This document shows, piece after piece, positions 43,001-52,155 of a stretch of 64,000 bases of DNA. Under the pieces are notes generated by a model that worked only from the letters and a program-made list of their open reading frames with translations, was not told the origin of the DNA and made no database searches. Origin of the DNA: Trueperella bernardiae (lineage in GTDB: Bacteria; Actinomycetota; Actinomycetes; Actinomycetales; Actinomycetaceae). A program made the position numbers and the translations under genes. Each line of letters opens with the position of its first letter. The first letter of the stretch is position 1. The DNA lies in the NCBI RefSeq assembly GCF_001469025.1, contig NZ_LNIZ01000008.1, forward strand, positions 1-64,000, written 5' to 3'.

Positions 43001-43672
43001 ATGGAAGAATTCCGGCGCGGCGCCATCATCATTGGTGCAGGTCTCATGGGTATTTCGCTCGCTGAGCGTTTTTTCGAAATCGGCACGACGCCGTGGGTCG
43101 CCGCGCGTCGTCCGGCCACCGAGCTCGCCGCCACGCTGGGGGCGCAGGCCCGCGCGATCGACGTCGTTGACATCAAAAATCTTCCCGCCAAGGCGCCCAT
43201 TTTCCTCGCCGTGCCACTGTCCGCACTGGAGACGATCCCGGCCGAGGCGCTGGACGGGAGGCTGGCGATCGACGTCGGGAACTATTGGCCGCGCCTCGAC
43301 GCCGCGAGCCGGTTTGCGCGCGAGCCGCGGGCGTCGAGCCTGATCACGCAGGAGTTATTCCCCGCCGCGCGCGTGGTCAAGACGCTCAACCACCTAGCGT
43401 ATTCGGACCTCGCCTTCGACGCGCGCCCTCACTCCACCGACTACCGCCGCGGGCAGTGTGTTGCCGCCGACGACGCCGAAGCCCGGCTTGCGGCCGCACG
43501 GATCGTTGACGCGCTGGGATTTGCGCCGGTAGACGCCGGGCCGTTGGCGAACGGGCGGCTGTTTGGGCCGGGCACGCAGGTTTTCAACGGCGGATGGCGA
43601 ACGGCCGAGCAACTAGCGCGCATTGTGCGCAGGCTCGGGGACTACCCGGCCGAACCGTTTGCCTTGGATTAG
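43001..43672 (+). CDS. NADPH-dependent F420 reductase-like dinucleotide-binding protein
   Basis: The 223 residues begin with a Rossmann motif (GAIIIGAGLMGISLAERFF) and include AIDVGNYWPRLD and VVKTLNHLAYSDL, typical of COG2085 proteins related to F420:NADP oxidoreductase. Many members do not use F420, so the cofactor and reaction are open. It stands 56 bp before the S9 peptidase on the same strand and may share a transcript. Confidence 0.72.
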   Translation: MEEFRRGAIIIGAGLMGISLAERFFEIGTTPWVAARRPATELAATLGAQARAIDVVDIKNLPAKAPIFLAVPLSALETIPAEALDGRLAIDVGNYWPRLDAASRFAREPRASSLITQELFPAARVVKTLNHLAYSDLAFDARPHSTDYRRGQCVAADDAEARLAAARIVDALGFAPVDAGPLANGRLFGPGTQVFNGGWRTAEQLARIVRRLGDYPAEPFALD

Positions 43673-43728
43673 TGCGGGAAAGGGGGGGCGGCAGAAAAAG
43701 TGTCGGAGGGGCGTTTTAGGATGAGGGC

Positions 43729-45837
43729 ATGACGATTTTTGATTCGATGGAACAGTTCATTGCGCAGCCTCGCGTGACCTCGCTTGCCACGCGGCACGGG
43801 CGCACGGTCGCCACCGTGGCGCGGCTGGCGAAAAAGAAGGATAAGTATGTCTCCACGCTGGTGGAGATCACGGGCGGCGCGCCGCGCACGCTCACCCGCT
43901 CGGTCAAGGGCGAGGGCCTGATGGCGATCGGCGAGCGCGGGGAGGTGTACTTCACCTCCGGCCGGGATGATGATCGCGGCGAAGGCGAATCGAACGCGCT
44001 GTGGATGCTACCGCCAAGCGGCGAGGCGCGGGTGGTGCTGCGCACGCCCGGCTCGATCGGCTCGGTGACGGCCGAGGGCGGCAAGCTGCTGCTGACGGTC
44101 AACGTGTTCCCGGGGCACTCGCTGGAGGAGGATGCGAAGCTCGTGGCCGAGCGCAAGGAACGCGGGGTCAGCGCCATCCTCCATGAGGCCTTCCCCGTGC
44201 GATTCTGGGATCACGACCTCGGGCCGGCCTACCCCCAGCTGTTCGTGGCGGACGCGCCGGAGCTGGAGGACTTCTCGGTGGAGGGCCCGGAGGGCGGCGT
44301 GCCGGATGGCGCCGCGGCTGAGGGTGTGTCCGGAGATCACGGTGCGAGTGGTGAACACGGCGCGGCTGGTGAGGCCGGAGACGCGGCCGGTGGCGAGTCG
44401 AAGCTGCCCACCTCGGAGGTGAAGCTTCGGCACGTACCCACGCCGGCGGGCCGGCTGGCGGGCGTGGCGTTCTCGCCTGATGGTGCGCGGGCGCTGGTAA
44501 CGATCAGTCAGACGGTGAAGGATTCCACCGAGCAGGTCTTCTCGGTGTGGGAGGTGGAGCTGGCCTCGGGTGAGGCGCGGGAGGTGGCGATTGCCCCGCG
44601 CGAGCGGGAGGACGTGCCCGATTACCGCTCCTATTCGGCGGGCAGCTACTCGCCGGAGGGGACGCGGGCCGTGGTTTTCGTGGAGTCGGGAAACGTGGAC
44701 GGTCAGCCGTTGCAATCCTGGGCAGAGGTCTGGGACCGGGGCAGCGGCCAGCGCACCCGGGTTGAGTTCGGCGACTGGCCGAGCGAGGTGGCGTGGCTGA
44801 GCGAGTCCGCCTTCGTGCTCGGCGCCCCGCGCAGGGGCCGGCAGTCGTTGTACGTGGTGGATCTGGAGAAGGGCACGGCCTCGCTCCTGACGCATGACGA
44901 CTTCGCGTACACGAACGTGGGCGTGCGGGAGGGCACGATCTACGCGCTGCGTTCGGCGATCAACCAGCCGCCCTGCCCGGTTAGCGTGGCACTCGACAGC
45001 ACGGTTAAGGAGCTCGCGCCGCTGACGCCGGCGGTCCAGGCGCCGGGCCGGCTCGATGAGGTGACGGCCCACGGCGAGGACGGCACGGAAGTGCGCGCCT
45101 GGCTCTGGTTGCCGGAGGGCGCCAGTGCGGAGGCGCCGGCTCCCCTGCTCGTCTTCGTGCATGGTGGCCCATGGGGCACGTGGAATGACTGGACGTGGCG
45201 CTGGAACCCGGGCCCATTCGCGGCGAAGGGCTACGCGGTGCTCCTGCCGGACCCGGCGATTTCCACGGGGTATGGCCAGCACATGATCGACCGCGGCAAC
45301 GACGCAATCGGCGACGCACCCTACACCGACATCCTCGCACTCGTGGATGCCGCCGAGGCCCGGGCGGATATCTCGGGTGAGCGCACGGCGCTACTCGGCG
45401 GCTCATACGGCGGATACATGGCCAACTGGATGGCCGGGCACACAGGCACCCGCTTCTCTTGCATCGTCAGCCACGCCTCGCTGTGGAATGTGGGCCAGAT
45501 GGCCGGCACCACCGATAACGGCGGATGGTACGAGTGGATGATGCCCACACAGGAGGCGATCTACTCCCCGCACCGCTTCGCGGAGCAAATCGAGGTGCCG
45601 ATGCTCGTCATCCACGGGGATCGCGACTACCGCGTGCCGATCGGGCAGAGCCACGCCCTGTGGCAGGCGCTGAACCGGGTGGCGAAGGTGCGCGGGCACA
45701 AGTTCCTCTACTTCCCGGATGAGAACCACTGGGTGCTCAAGCCTTCCAACTCGCTGGTGTGGTACCAGACCGTGATGGCGTTCGTGGATCAGCACGTGCT
45801 CGGCAAGGAGTGGCACGCACCCGAGCTGCTCGGGTAG
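43729..45837 (+). CDS. S9-family acylaminoacyl/prolyl oligopeptidase-like peptidase
   Basis: The 702 residues have an N-terminal beta-propeller (about 1-430), with an Ala/Gly-rich insert near 190-225, and a C-terminal alpha/beta hydrolase domain. The nucleophile is in LLGGSYGGYMANW, the aspartate in VIHGDRDYRVP and the histidine in DENHWVLKP. It cleaves short peptides. There is no signal peptide, so it is probably cytoplasmic. Confidence 0.9.
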   Translation: MTIFDSMEQFIAQPRVTSLATRHGRTVATVARLAKKKDKYVSTLVEITGGAPRTLTRSVKGEGLMAIGERGEVYFTSGRDDDRGEGESNALWMLPPSGEARVVLRTPGSIGSVTAEGGKLLLTVNVFPGHSLEEDAKLVAERKERGVSAILHEAFPVRFWDHDLGPAYPQLFVADAPELEDFSVEGPEGGVPDGAAAEGVSGDHGASGEHGAAGEAGDAAGGESKLPTSEVKLRHVPTPAGRLAGVAFSPDGARALVTISQTVKDSTEQVFSVWEVELASGEAREVAIAPREREDVPDYRSYSAGSYSPEGTRAVVFVESGNVDGQPLQSWAEVWDRGSGQRTRVEFGDWPSEVAWLSESAFVLGAPRRGRQSLYVVDLEKGTASLLTHDDFAYTNVGVREGTIYALRSAINQPPCPVSVALDSTVKELAPLTPAVQAPGRLDEVTAHGEDGTEVRAWLWLPEGASAEAPAPLLVFVHGGPWGTWNDWTWRWNPGPFAAKGYAVLLPDPAISTGYGQHMIDRGNDAIGDAPYTDILALVDAAEARADISGERTALLGGSYGGYMANWMAGHTGTRFSCIVSHASLWNVGQMAGTTDNGGWYEWMMPTQEAIYSPHRFAEQIEVPMLVIHGDRDYRVPIGQSHALWQALNRVAKVRGHKFLYFPDENHWVLKPSNSLVWYQTVMAFVDQHVLGKEWHAPELLG

Positions 45838-45954
45838 GTCAGGCGCGACTTGTCGGCGCCGGCTCTGGCGCGGGTAGCATGCCCGGCCTGAGTTGGAGTC
45901 CCGCACGGGCACGGCTGGTGCCACTAAGATAAGAGGGGTGGAAGGAATGGGTGA

Positions 45955-46725
45955 TTGAACGTGGAAAGGCGAATCTTCGCACACCGTGGGTTGAGCGGGC
46001 TCGCGCCCGAGAACACGATGGCGGCGTTCAAGGCGGCCGCCGATCGGGGGTTGACCTGGCTCGAGACCGATGTGGACATCCTTGGGGACGGCACGCCGAT
46101 CCTCATTCATGACACAGCGCTGGATCGGACAACCAACCGCTCCGGCTCGTACTACGGGCTCGCCAAGGCCGACCTTGCCGAGGTCGACGCCGGCTCCTGG
46201 TTCTCTCCCGAGTTCGCCAGGGAGCCGATCCCCACGCTGCGCGAACTGGTCGACTTCATGAACGGCACCGGCATAAACGCCAACATCGAGCTGAAGTCGA
46301 ACGAGGCCGGCGCCCAAATGAGCCACCTGCTGGTGGACAACGTGCTTGCGGAGCTCGATCGACTCGACGGCCCGAAGCTCATCATCTCGTCCTTCAACCA
46401 CCTGCTGTTGCGGGAGGTCAAGACGAAGGCGCCCCACCTCTCCATCGGCGCACTGTTCGTGAGAGAGAACCTCTGGCCGGACTGGCGCTCGGTGCTCGAG
46501 CTCCTCGAGGCCGACCACATCCACCCCGACTCCCGCGGCCTCACCCGCGAGATGGTCCGCGCCTTCCGTGACGCTGGCTACGGGGTGAACGTGTGGACGG
46601 TCAACAGCCCGGCCCGCGCCAACGAACTGTTCAACTGGGGAGTCACAGGCGTGTTCTCGGACGTCCCGCACACCCTCCCCGCCGGGCAAGTTCCCCGGGC
46701 GCCCCAGGCGGCCCAGGCCAATTAA
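45955..46725 (+). CDS. Glycerophosphodiester phosphodiesterase
   Basis: The 256 residues show the GDPD TIM-barrel signatures FAHRGLSGLAPENTMAAF, ETDVDILGDGTPILIHD and NIELKSNE, plus the C-terminal VNVWTVNSP. It hydrolyses glycerophosphodiesters to glycerol-3-phosphate. There is no signal peptide, which suggests a cytoplasmic role. The start is a TTG at 45955 or a GTG two codons later; GGAAGGAATGGG lies upstream. Palindromic element copy 4 follows 7 bp after the stop. Confidence 0.88.
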   Translation: MNVERRIFAHRGLSGLAPENTMAAFKAAADRGLTWLETDVDILGDGTPILIHDTALDRTTNRSGSYYGLAKADLAEVDAGSWFSPEFAREPIPTLRELVDFMNGTGINANIELKSNEAGAQMSHLLVDNVLAELDRLDGPKLIISSFNHLLLREVKTKAPHLSIGALFVRENLWPDWRSVLELLEADHIHPDSRGLTREMVRAFRDAGYGVNVWTVNSPARANELFNWGVTGVFSDVPHTLPAGQVPRAPQAAQAN

Positions 46726-46732
46726 GATTTCT

Positions 46733-46786
46733 TGGACGTATTCGGGGCGATCTTGTCATATGCGAAGATAGGCCCAGAATCGTCCA
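46733..46786 (+). repeat. Palindromic element, copy 4 (degenerate)
   Basis: The 54-nt length and TGGACG/CGTCCA ends are kept, but several arm positions no longer pair. The centre reads CTTGTCATATGCGAAG. It lies 7 bp after the GDPD stop between convergent genes and is followed by ATATCTTTAATC. Confidence 0.75.
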
Positions 46787-46863
46787 GATATCTTTAATCG
46801 CTGGCGGGCCCAGCACCAAAGGTTGGCGGGCCCGGAACCCAGGGCCGGCGCCCAAGGCCCGCA

Positions 46864-47634
46864 CTAGTCCCAGCCGCCGAAGCGCCGGGGCACGGCGATG
46901 CGGCGCTCGGTGTCCCACGGGCGTGACCACCCGGCCACGACCAGCAGGCCATCCAGCAGCATGGCGGTGAAGCCCCAGATCACGAGGTCGCCCACCTGGA
47001 AGGCCGCCCCGCCATACTCGCGGCCGGCCGCCGCCCGGTGCCAGCTACCGCGGTTGGCGGGGTCGGCAAGGTCGGCCACCTTCACCAGGTGGATCGCCTC
47101 CACCTCGGCAGGGCTCGCCACCGGCTCAAGCGTCAGCGCCGAGTCCCACACGCCTACCACGGGCGTTACCGAGAAAGAGGTCACGGGCAGGGAGCTCGCC
47201 GGCAGCTGGCCCCACACCTGCACGCCCTCGCCAGGGATCGCACACTCCTCCCAGGCCTCGCGCAGCGCGGCCTGCACCTCGCTCTCCCCCGGGTCCATGC
47301 TCCCGCCCGGGAAGCTCACTTGACCTGCGTGTTTGCGCATGTGGGCGGCGCGTTGAGTGAGAAGAACGGCCGGGTCGTCCGCCGCGTCGAGCAGGATGAG
47401 CACGGCCGCCCGGCGCATGCCCTTCCCGGGTAGCGGGTGCCCCGCGTCCACAATCGGATCCAGCTCAGCCGCGAGCGCCGACCGCAGCCGGCCGGCCGTC
47501 AGTATCTCGCGCCCGGCCGCACGGCCAAGTTCGCGCCCACGCGCTTGCACAATTGCGTCGCCAGGTTTGCGCCCCGGCTCACGCCCAGCCTCCCCCGGCA
47601 TTCCGGCCAGCCGGCCCACGGGCATCTCGCCCAC
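46864..47634 (-). CDS. Nudix CoA pyrophosphatase (NudL-like)
   Basis: The 256 residues contain LLTQRAAHMRKHAGQVSFPG, the UPF0035/NudL signature, directly before a Nudix box from GGSMDPGESEVQAA to REAWEECAI. Such enzymes split CoA derivatives into phosphopantetheine and 3',5'-ADP. The start is a GTG at 47634 or an ATG at 47625. It begins 3 bp after the hspR stop, so it is the last gene of the dnaK operon. Confidence 0.85.
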   Translation of the reverse strand: MGEMPVGRLAGMPGEAGREPGRKPGDAIVQARGRELGRAAGREILTAGRLRSALAAELDPIVDAGHPLPGKGMRRAAVLILLDAADDPAVLLTQRAAHMRKHAGQVSFPGGSMDPGESEVQAALREAWEECAIPGEGVQVWGQLPASSLPVTSFSVTPVVGVWDSALTLEPVASPAEVEAIHLVKVADLADPANRGSWHRAAAGREYGGAAFQVGDLVIWGFTAMLLDGLLVVAGWSRPWDTERRIAVPRRFGGWD

Positions 47635-47637
47635 GGG

Positions 47638-48159
47638 TTAGAACAGCCCCTGCGGGACGAGGTAGCGCGGGCGCCAGAGCACCACGTCGTTGCCGGCGAC
47701 CATTCGCTCGCGCTCCATCTGCTCGCGCAGCGCCGAGCGCAGGTCTTCGAAGCGTTCGGCCATGAGCACGTCGCCGGACGGGTCCGCGGCGAACACCCTG
47801 TTCAGGCGGGAGTCGCGGCGGGTCAGCTCGTCGCGCAGCAGCTCGAGGGCGGCCCGCATCCGGGCGTTCTCCCGCTCGAGCCGCTCCCGCGCCCGCTCCG
47901 CCTTCTCCAGCCGTGCCTGCAACTCAAAAATCTTCGCGATGCCGGCCAGGCTCACGCCCTCCTCCTGGGACAGGCGCTGAATCTCGACCAGCTTCTCGAC
48001 GTCGGCCAGCGAGTATCGCCGGCCCCCGCCTCGCGTGCGGTGAGCGGTGACAAGCCCCATCCGGTCATACTGGCGCACCGTCTGGGCGTGCATTCCCGCC
48101 AGCTCCGCAGCCACCGTCACCGACAAAATGGGTGCCGACTTCGATACCTTCGCCATCAC
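47638..48159 (-). CDS. hspR: HspR, MerR-type heat-shock repressor
   Basis: The 173 residues have an N-terminal MerR helix-turn-helix: ILSVTVAAELAGMHAQTVRQ, then YDRMGLVTAHRTRGGGRRYS. A coiled coil follows (about 75-120). HspR, with DnaK as co-repressor, binds HAIR sites and represses dnaK and clpB. The C-terminal ~55 residues are longer than in Streptomyces HspR. It is fourth in the dnaK-grpE-dnaJ-hspR order. HAIR sites are present at both target genes in the window. Confidence 0.9.
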   Translation of the reverse strand: MMAKVSKSAPILSVTVAAELAGMHAQTVRQYDRMGLVTAHRTRGGGRRYSLADVEKLVEIQRLSQEEGVSLAGIAKIFELQARLEKAERARERLERENARMRAALELLRDELTRRDSRLNRVFAADPSGDVLMAERFEDLRSALREQMERERMVAGNDVVLWRPRYLVPQGLF

Positions 48160-48204
48160 TCACCTCCTTGACTCTCGGCCCGCCGACCTCCCGGCAGGCC
48201 TCCC

Positions 48205-49191
48205 TTAAATCCTAGCCATCTGATCGAACTCGCGCCGCGGATCGGCGTCGGCGGTCACGTCGCGGAACTGTTCCACGGCGGCCCGCGCTTCGTCCGAGAG
48301 CCGCTTCGGCACCACGACCTTCAGGCGCACGTACATGTCGCCCTTCGCCCCGTGGTGGGAGGCGAGCCCCTTCCCGCGCATGCGCATCACCTTGTCCGAG
48401 CTGGAGCCGGCCGGCACCTTGACCTTGACCTGCTTGCCCTCGAGCGTGGGCACCTCGATCGTGGCGCCCAGCGCCGCCTCATCGAACGAGACAGGCACGT
48501 TGACGTACACGTCCCGCCCGTCGAGATCGTAGACCGGGTGCGGCTCCACGGTGACCTTGACCAGCACGTCCCCGCGCTCGCCACCGTTTTGCCCCTGGCC
48601 GCCCTTGCCCTTGATGCGGATCTTTTGGCCGTTCGCGATCCCCGCGGGGATCTTCGCGGTCACCTTCTCCCCGCCGCTCGTCACGGTGACGGTGGTGCCG
48701 TCTACCGCATGACGTAACGGGATCGAAATCGACGTCTCCACGTCGGCGCCACGCTCCGGGCGGCGTCGTGAACCGAAGAACCCGAAGCCTCCCTGGCCGT
48801 TTGCCTGCGGCGCGCCCTGGCCGAACATCTGCGACAGGATGTCCTCAAAGCCCGGATTCGCCCCATTCGCGGTGAACCGCACGTTGCCGCCGCCGAAGTT
48901 CGAAAAGATGTCCTCGAACCCGCCGGCGCCCGGTGAGAATCGCGCGCCGCCGCCGGCCATCGAACGGATCGCGTCATACTGCTTGCGGTCCTCCGCATTC
49001 GACAGCACCTGGTACGCCTCGGAGGCGGCCTTGAACTTCTCCTCCGCCGCCTTGTCGCCCGGGTTGCGATCCGGGTGGTACTTGCGTGCGTACGTGTTGT
49101 AGGCCTTCTTGATTTCGGCTTCGGTCGCGTCTTTCTTCAGCCCCAGCGCCGCGTAAAAATCCTTCGACATCCAATCCTGACTAGCTGCCAT
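48205..49191 (-). CDS. dnaJ: DnaJ-type co-chaperone without zinc finger
   Basis: The 328 residues have a J-domain with the HPD triad (YARKYHPDRNPGDKAAEEKF), a Gly/Phe-rich stretch (about 80-145) and two C-terminal substrate-binding domains. The four CxxCxGxG motifs of type I DnaJ are completely absent, as there are no cysteines in the relevant region. It is therefore CbpA-like (type II) although it occupies the dnaJ slot of the operon. It stimulates the DnaK ATPase and delivers clients. Confidence 0.9.
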   Translation of the reverse strand: MAASQDWMSKDFYAALGLKKDATEAEIKKAYNTYARKYHPDRNPGDKAAEEKFKAASEAYQVLSNAEDRKQYDAIRSMAGGGARFSPGAGGFEDIFSNFGGGNVRFTANGANPGFEDILSQMFGQGAPQANGQGGFGFFGSRRRPERGADVETSISIPLRHAVDGTTVTVTSGGEKVTAKIPAGIANGQKIRIKGKGGQGQNGGERGDVLVKVTVEPHPVYDLDGRDVYVNVPVSFDEAALGATIEVPTLEGKQVKVKVPAGSSSDKVMRMRGKGLASHHGAKGDMYVRLKVVVPKRLSDEARAAVEQFRDVTADADPRREFDQMARI

Positions 49192-49226
49192 TCTTCACCT
49201 CCTTGCCTTCCGTCACTGTTCGTCTT

Positions 49227-49835
49227 CTACTCCGGGCTCACGACGCCGACCCGCGCCGGCCGCACAACCTTCTCGCCCTGCTTGTAGCCGGGTTGGATGA
49301 TGTGGGCGACCTGCTGGACCTCCACATCCGCCGACGTGGTGTTCATCAGCGCCTCGTGATGCTCGGGGTCGAACTCGTCGCCCGGTTCGCCGTAGCGTTC
49401 GAGCCCAAAGTTCGTCTGTAGCGTCTGCTCGAGCTTGTCCACCACCGCGCCGGCGGGCCCCGTGAGGTCCCCGTGCTGGCGGGCGAGGGCGGCGTCGTCG
49501 AGCACGGACAGCAGCGTGTCGATCACCTTCGTGATCCCCGCCTCGTACTGCACGCGCGCCTCCGCCTTCGAGCGCTTGACGTACCCGTTGTATTCCTGGC
49601 CGAGGTTGTACAGGTCGGCCTTGCGGCGCGCCAGCTCCTCCTCCAGTTCGGCCACGCGCAGCAGCGCCTGGTCCAGTTCGGACAGCTCGCCAACGACGTC
49701 GGTCTGCCCGGTTGCGTCCTCGCCCGCGTCCGTGGCGGGCTGGGTGGTGTCCTGCTCGGGCGCCGCCTGATCGGGGGCCTGGGCGACGTCGTTCATCTGC
49801 TCATCGGGCTGGCCACCGAAATTCTCGTTCGTCAT
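49227..49835 (-). CDS. grpE: GrpE nucleotide-exchange factor
   Basis: This ~202-residue protein has an acidic disordered N-terminus, a long dimerising helix (RVAELEEELARRKADLYNLG) and the C-terminal beta domain ending KVVRPARVGVV. It releases ADP from DnaK. The ATG at 49835 is 6 bp after AAAGGA; the ATG at 49841 sits too close to it. It lies between dnaK and dnaJ in the operon. Confidence 0.92.
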   Translation of the reverse strand: MTNENFGGQPDEQMNDVAQAPDQAAPEQDTTQPATDAGEDATGQTDVVGELSELDQALLRVAELEEELARRKADLYNLGQEYNGYVKRSKAEARVQYEAGITKVIDTLLSVLDDAALARQHGDLTGPAGAVVDKLEQTLQTNFGLERYGEPGDEFDPEHHEALMNTTSADVEVQQVAHIIQPGYKQGEKVVRPARVGVVSPE

Positions 49836-49904
49836 GCCCATTCCTTTCTCCGAATGCCTGTACGGACAAGGGGCGGCGTAACACGCCGCCCCCTTCAGCC
49901 CGCG

Positions 49905-51776
49905 TTAGTTCTTGGAATCCTCGTCGTCAACGATCTCGGCGTCGACCACGTCATCCTCGGCATCACGAGCCGCGTTCGCCGCATCCGTCCAGCCCTCAGC
50001 GCCGGGGGCGCCTTCCTGCTGGGCCTGGGCGTAGAGCGCCTCGCCGATCTTCTGAGCCTTCGTGTTCAGCTCCTCCTGGGCGGACTTGATCGCCTCGACG
50101 TCGTCACCCTTGAGGGCCTCCTTGACCGCCTCGGCAGCGGCGCGGACCTCGCTGGTCACGGAATCGTCGAGCTTGTCCTTGTTCTCATCGAGGAGCTTCT
50201 CGATCGAGTAGGACTGCTGCTCCGCGGAGTTGCGGACCTCGGCCTCCTCCTTGCGCTTGGCGTCCTCGGCCGCGTTCTCCTCGGCCTCCTTCACCATGCG
50301 CTCGATGTCCTCCTTCGACAGGGCCGAGCCGCCCGTGATCGTGACGGACTGTTCCTTGCCCGTGCCGCGATCCTTCGCGGAGACGTGGACAATGCCGTTC
50401 GCGTCAATATCGAAGGTGACCTCGATCTGCGGGATGCCGCGCGGGGCCGGCGCAATGCCGGACAGCTCGAACGTGCCAAGCAGCTTGTTGTCACGCGCGA
50501 AGGTGCGCTCGCCCTGGTAGACCTGGATGAGCACCGACGGCTGGTTGTCCTCAGCGGTGGAGAAGACCTCCGAACGCTTGGTGGGGATCGCCGTGTTGCG
50601 CTCGATGAGCTTGGTCATCACGCCACCCTTGGTCTCGATGCCGAGCGACAGCGGGGTGACGTCGATGAGCAGGACGTCCGTGCGGTCGCCCGTGATGACG
50701 CCGGCCTGCAGGGCAGCGCCCACGGCCACGACCTCGTCCGGATTCACGCTCTTGTTCGGCTCGCGCCCGCCCGTCAGCTCCTTGACCACCTCGGTCACGG
50801 CCGGCATACGGGTAGAACCGCCGACCATCACCACGTGATCGATCTCCGACAGCTTGATGCCCGCATCCTCGATGACCTTCTTGAACGGTGCCTTCGTGCG
50901 CTCGAGCAGATCGCGCGTCATGTCCTCAAACTTGGCGCGGGTGAGCGTCTCATCCAGGTGGATCGGGCCGTTCTCAGACATCGACAGGTATTGCAGCGAA
51001 ATGTTCGTGGAGGTTGCCGACGACAGCTCCTTCTTCGCCTGCTCAGCGGCCTCCTTGAGACGCTGGACTGCCACCTTGTCCTTCGACAGGTCCACGCCGT
51101 AAGCGTTCTTCGTCTGCGAGACCAGCCAGTCCACAATGCGCTGATCCCAGTCATCGCCACCGAGCTTGTTGTCGCCCGAGGTGGCGCGGACCTGGATGAT
51201 CGAGAAATCGTCGTCATCCTTGCCGACCTCCAGCAGCGACACGTCGAACGTACCGCCGCCCAGGTCGAAGACGAGGATCATCTCATCTTCCTTGCCCTTC
51301 TCCAGGCCGTAGGCGAGCGCCGCCGCCGTGGGCTCATTGACAATGCGCTGGACGTTGAGGCCGGCGATCTGGCCCGCGTCCTTCGTGGCCTGACGCTGCG
51401 CGTCATTGAAGTAGGCCGGGACCGTGATAACGGCGTCCGTGACCGGCTCGCCCAAGTACGTCTCCGCATCCTTCTTCAGCTTCTGCAGGATGTAGGCCGA
51501 GATCTGCTGGGGGGTGTAGGACTTGTCGTCAATTGCGACCTTCCACGACGAATCGCCCATGTGGCGCTTGACCGACAAAACCGTGCGGTCCGGGTTAGCG
51601 ACAGCCTGGCGCTTGGCGATCTCACCAACCAGCACCTCGCCCGTCTTCGAAAAACCCACCACCGACGGGGTGGTCCGCATGCCCTCCGCGTTCGCGATAA
51701 CCGTGGGCTCGCCACCCTCAAGGACAGCGACCACGGAATTGGTGGTACCAAGATCAATACCAACTGCACGTGCCAT
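49905..51776 (-). CDS. dnaK: DnaK (Hsp70) chaperone
   Basis: The 623 residues begin [20 protein letters not shown]. They have the actin-like ATPase domain ([35 protein letters not shown]) and the substrate-binding domain with the [14 protein letters not shown] hinge. The C-terminus is acidic (AEIVDDEDS). It is the central folding chaperone. The frame is open to 51872, but the ATG at 51776 follows AAGGAG and gives the normal start. A HAIR operator and a promoter lie upstream. Confidence 0.97.
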   Translation of the reverse strand: MARAVGIDLGTTNSVVAVLEGGEPTVIANAEGMRTTPSVVGFSKTGEVLVGEIAKRQAVANPDRTVLSVKRHMGDSSWKVAIDDKSYTPQQISAYILQKLKKDAETYLGEPVTDAVITVPAYFNDAQRQATKDAGQIAGLNVQRIVNEPTAAALAYGLEKGKEDEMILVFDLGGGTFDVSLLEVGKDDDDFSIIQVRATSGDNKLGGDDWDQRIVDWLVSQTKNAYGVDLSKDKVAVQRLKEAAEQAKKELSSATSTNISLQYLSMSENGPIHLDETLTRAKFEDMTRDLLERTKAPFKKVIEDAGIKLSEIDHVVMVGGSTRMPAVTEVVKELTGGREPNKSVNPDEVVAVGAALQAGVITGDRTDVLLIDVTPLSLGIETKGGVMTKLIERNTAIPTKRSEVFSTAEDNQPSVLIQVYQGERTFARDNKLLGTFELSGIAPAPRGIPQIEVTFDIDANGIVHVSAKDRGTGKEQSVTITGGSALSKEDIERMVKEAEENAAEDAKRKEEAEVRNSAEQQSYSIEKLLDENKDKLDDSVTSEVRAAAEAVKEALKGDDVEAIKSAQEELNTKAQKIGEALYAQAQQEGAPGAEGWTDAANAARDAEDDVVDAEIVDDEDSKN

Positions 51777-51842
51777 GTGTAACTCCTTCTTTCGGATTCG
51801 GGCCCGCAGCCCGCAACCCCTTCTATGTTTTGTTCCGAATAC

Positions 51843-51872
51843 AGGATAAGGCGCTCGAGAAAGTTTCGTCAA
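51843..51872 (-). promoter_or_regulatory. Likely dnaK promoter
   Basis: On the minus strand TTGACG (51872-51867) and TATCCT (51848-51843) are separated by 18 bp, a fair sigma-70-type match 66 bp before the dnaK start. The HAIR site lies just upstream of the -35 box. Confidence 0.55.
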
Positions 51873-51887
51873 TACCTGTGACTATTT

Positions 51888-51908
51888 CTTGAGTCACTTC
51901 CGCTCAAC
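51888..51908. promoter_or_regulatory. HAIR-type HspR operator upstream of dnaK
   Basis: CTTGAGT-N7-GCTCAAC matches the HAIR consensus CTTGAGT-N7-ACTCAAG at 12 of 14 defined bases. It lies 112-132 bp before the dnaK start and next to the predicted promoter, which fits autoregulation of the operon by HspR. Confidence 0.82.
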
Positions 51909-52155
51909 TTTGGGGAGCGGGGCAAGGGTGGGTTCCGACGACGCCGGAACCGTGACTTCGCGCCAACCTTGCGTCGATCCTGGAGCGGCTGGGCAGGGTG
52001 GGGCGAGGCGTGACTGGAAGGCGCGGCGGCGAGTGCGCGGACGGCGTCGTCCGAAAACTGAGATCTCGCCGGCCAGGGGATGAGAAGGAGCGGGGAGCGC
52101 GGGCATTGCCGGTAAACTGAGGTGAACTGGCTGAACCACGCCGAAAGGTGCGCAC
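51909..52155. other. Divergent intergenic stretch between dnaK and pyrD
   Basis: Beyond the dnaK control sites these ~250 bp contain no credible gene. Two copies of the 9-mer ACGACGCCG (one on each strand, at 51938 and 52042) lie here. The pyrD promoter should be near the 3' end. Confidence 0.45.
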
